This document shows positions 61,285 through 64,000 of a DNA stretch of 64,000 bases, one piece after another. Position numbers and translations under genes: made by a program. The DNA lies in contig JAWPHD010004363.1 in NCBI GenBank assembly GCA_037043455.1, positions 62,001 through 126,000 of the forward strand. The letters are read 5' to 3'. The stretch is from Cyrtodaria siliqua. Taxonomy: Eukaryota; Mollusca; Bivalvia; Adapedonta; Hiatellidae. Numbering within the stretch: position 1 is the stretch's first letter; the number at the start of each line of letters is the position of its first letter. A model generated the notes under the pieces. The model saw only the letters and a program-made list of their open reading frames with translations, made no database searches and was not told the DNA's origin.

Positions 61285-63395
61285 GGCCAAACAAAATAAT
61301 ATGTGTGGTTCAGGTAACATTGGGAAAAAAAATAGGGTAGTTAGGTAGGGATTTTTTTGATTTTTTTTTTTGATTTTTTTTCTCTCGACACGTTCCAAAA
61401 ATAGGTCAAACACAGTGTTTTAATACTTTTGTAATACTTTGCTTAATATGTTTGTTTGGTTATTGGCTCTTTATACAACCAGGACAATATTTTAAAAAAA
61501 TGTAGCATGTCAGAGCAAAATAAATTCATTTGACTAAAATAAAAATGCACATATCTGTTTTTAAGTCTTTTTTGAAAGTGAAATATATTAAAAAGAAATT
61601 GACAAGAGGGTTGCAAAGATGCAAAGTCTGCACTCGGTATATAAGTGAACGGTGTCCCATCCACTTCAGGGCCCCGTTTTATGAAACAACCTACGACCAT
61701 TTTGATCGTAAATCAATTTCTTAAATGCTTCACTATAAATTACACATTTCAAATAAACGTGATTTCATTTAATTTTCTTATACGTGTGATATTTCTGCAC
61801 TACGTGCAAACATAATTGTCTACATTGAACGCTTAGTTGAAAAAAGTGAACGATTTTAAAATTTGAAACTTATCGTAAGATGTTTAATAAAACGGGGCCC
61901 TGGAGAACATTGATATTTAAACTATTAAAATTTATTATAATATTTCACCCTTAATAACGTACATAGTTGAAAGAAAACGGCTTCACTTTTATTTAAATAT
62001 GTTCATGATCATGTCACATGTTTAAAAAATACCTCGAAGTAGCAATGCAAACGCATTTTTCAAATTAGAAAATATTGGGAAACTGATTAGTATACAATTT
62101 TCTAAATAGTATCATCAAAATAGTCCATTGAGGAAAAAAAAGTAAGTTTATGAACCACCCCACATGCAAAAAAAATATTTTTTGTGTCCAACAATTGCCA
62201 AAATGAATAAGCCTTTTTATCAATTTTTCTGAAAAAAGCAACCAAGCTGATAAATATTGTTTTTTCCTTGCAATGAAGTCATGCAGATCTTTATTTACAA
62301 AGTAATGTGTCAAATTAATGTTTCTTTCCCTTTTTCTTTTAAATATGTGCTACTATTTTCACAAGTTGGTGTTAAACCCGTCATCTTTGCTATGTAAACA
62401 AATGAGTACTCGCGTTAGATGGCCTACATGACTTATCGTGACAATTTTGAACAATTCTGAAAAATGAGTAAATTAGCCTAAAAAAGCCAAAAGTTCTTTC
62501 GTGATGAATGATAACATGTGTATGAAATATTTAAAGTGTTATTTCACTAATGAATTCATGAGAATTATTAGTGGAAACAAGTTTCTAGTCCGAAATAAGA
62601 CTCGAAAAGGACGATCTTGTTTGTAGTACCACGCATGCGCATAACAGTCTCATGACAAGAGTTGTCTTTTCTGATGTTAGCAGGTGTTGAAAAATGCGCA
62701 AATACACCACGAGTACGTCATTTTTTGTGAGATTAAATATAAAACAAATTGAAGATTAATTATTGAAGTACTTTATTTGTACATAAACTAGAGCGTAATC
62801 ATCCGATTTAATACTGAACTTCCAAAAACCGCACTTCGCTTCCATTTATTTTTCATCTACCAATAAATAACAAAAGCCGTGAGGTCAATTACGTAATGTA
62901 TGCAGTGTTTTCTTCCTATATTCAACATAAAAAGTTCCACTTTTTAGTGTCTTAGCACTTAAAAGATGCGTAATTTGACGTACCCAACTCCAGGTTGGGA
63001 TATTCCTAAATTCTAAATATAGCTTACGCGGCGCCACCTATCGGGTTTTGCATTGCTACTCGAAGGGACTTCCATCTCCCATATTCTTATAGGCGAAACA
63101 CTGAAAGTGAAATGAACTGGTTTTTAAGCCAGAATCGTGGTTATTTTCTTGAAATATATCGATCATTGTAGCTTGGTTTACGACTGCCTTCATCATTTTT
63201 TTTTCCGGGCCGTGAATTCATCTTTCGAAAGTAAACGCGAACACGGTCGCCCCCATGTTGTATTATACGTTGTTTCGTACTTCGCGGTGTTTCGTACTCT
63301 TTACCGAACGTACCCACGAAAATTCGTTCTCAACCCGAAAAAAATAAATAGGGTCGGTCGGGTTACCTGAACCACACATATTATTTTGTTTGGCC
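61285..63395. mobile_element. 2.1-kb DNA transposon, PIF/Harbinger-like, nonautonomous
   Basis: 2111 bp with perfect 34-bp terminal inverted repeats (ggccaaacaaaataatatgt, gtggttcaggtaac at the left; exact reverse complement at 63362-63395). TAA duplications lie at 61282-61284 and 63396-63398. It interrupts a 160-bp repeat unit in ttgttaatatcaatg. The 3-bp TAA duplication suggests PIF/Harbinger; the family is inference. I find no transposase frame. Perfect ends imply recent insertion. Confidence 0.85.
61677..61902. mobile_element. MITE nested in the 2.1-kb transposon
   Basis: 226 bp with inverted ends cagggccccgttttat and ataaaacggggccctg, and secondary pairs cgatttac-type inside. Flanking 5-mers (cactt, gagaa) do not match, so no target duplication is visible. 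Confidence 0.65.
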
Positions 63396-63830
63396 TAATA
63401 TCAATGAAAGCTCGGATAAGTTCGAAAACCAGTCAGATCGGACTAGATACAATGGAGTTATGGCCCTTGATTTAGTTAAAAAAGGCTATATTTTGCCTCG
63501 TTGAGAAGATAGGGTCTTCATTTTTCATCCGATCTTTACCAAAAATTACCAGATTGTTAATATCAATGAAAGCTTGGACAAGTTCGAAAACCAGCCAGAT
63601 CTGACCAGCAACAGCGTAGTTATGGCCCTTGATTTAGTTAAAAATGCTATATTTTGCCTTGTTAATACTATAGGGTCTTCATTTTTCATCTGATCTTTAC
63701 CAAACTTTACCAGATTGTTACTATCAATGAAAGCTCCGACAAGTTTGAAAACCAGCCAGATTGGACAATTTACACCGGAGTTATGGCTCTTGATTTTATT
63801 TTCTGAAATATGCTATATTTTGGCCTCATT
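63396..63830 (+). repeat. 160-bp tandem repeat family, continuation after the transposon
   Basis: It resumes exactly where the block left off at 61284 (taatatcaatgaaagctcgg) with nearly three more units at about 160 bp. Confidence 0.85.
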
Positions 63831-63839
63831 AAGAAGAAA

Positions 63840-64000
63840 GGGCCTTCATTTGGCCAAATTTCATTGAAATTTTTCAGGGATGATCAGTAACAAGCCTAGT
63901 TGTACATATCATCACTGTGTTCCAGTTGAATGATTTTGGCGGAGTTATGTCCCTTTAAAGGTTTTAATAAACAAACTTTGTCCTGACTAGTTTTCCTGAA
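63840..64000 (-). repeat. Fragment of the cataactccgccaaaa family
   Basis: Reverse complement relative of 35740-36640: gatgatcagtaacaagccta, gttgtacatatcatcactgt, ggcggagttatgtcccttta, aaggttttaataaacaaact. It runs off the window edge. Confidence 0.6.

Noticed and set aside
60554..61340. 94-codon open frames in the right-end repeats
   Set aside because: They translate 160-bp non-coding repeat units and recur with each unit in several frames.

Overview
The window is eukaryotic nuclear DNA, most probably from a bivalve mollusc. The genes have short exons in long AT-rich introns with GT-AG borders. The interspersed repeats (tRNA-headed SINEs, hairpin-tipped elements with internal tandem units, many small inverted-repeat elements) are of kinds common in bivalve genomes. 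The species assignment is inference; the animal, multi-exon character is seen directly.

Left part, about 1-24200, + strand: the 3' two thirds of an AGO-clade Argonaute gene, entering the window at the L2 linker. Its N, L1 and PAZ exons lie upstream of position 1. Ten exon positions run from L2 through MID and PIWI to the C-terminal ...MYFA stop. Three of these positions are each present twice, as intact copies in the same splice phase: 3314-3436 / 3983-4105, 9303-9393 / 12633-12723, and 21252-21360 / 23014-23128. One locus could therefore encode up to eight Argonaute proteins. All four slicer residues (D-E-D-H) are present.

Middle, about 24200-35000: intergenic, with SINE pieces, small inverted-repeat elements and short tandem arrays.

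35038-54554, - strand: a seven-exon gene that joins in phase into a 235-residue, charged, probably coiled-coil protein of unrecognised family. A THAP zinc-finger exon with two frame breaks (- strand) and a short P2X7-C-terminal-like fragment with a stop (+ strand) lie in its introns.

Two features stand out. First, the Argonaute gene combines three tandem exon duplications, one of them frame-enforced to be mutually exclusive. Second, four separate minisatellites (48, 38, 43 and 52 bp units) each contain a real exon/intron border of the gene they sit in, so that dozens of copies of a working splice site lie beside the true one.

Right end, about 54700-64000: nested repeats. These are two hairpin-tipped families with 320-bp and 160-bp internal tandem units, and a 2.1-kb DNA transposon with perfect 34-bp inverted ends and a TAA duplication.
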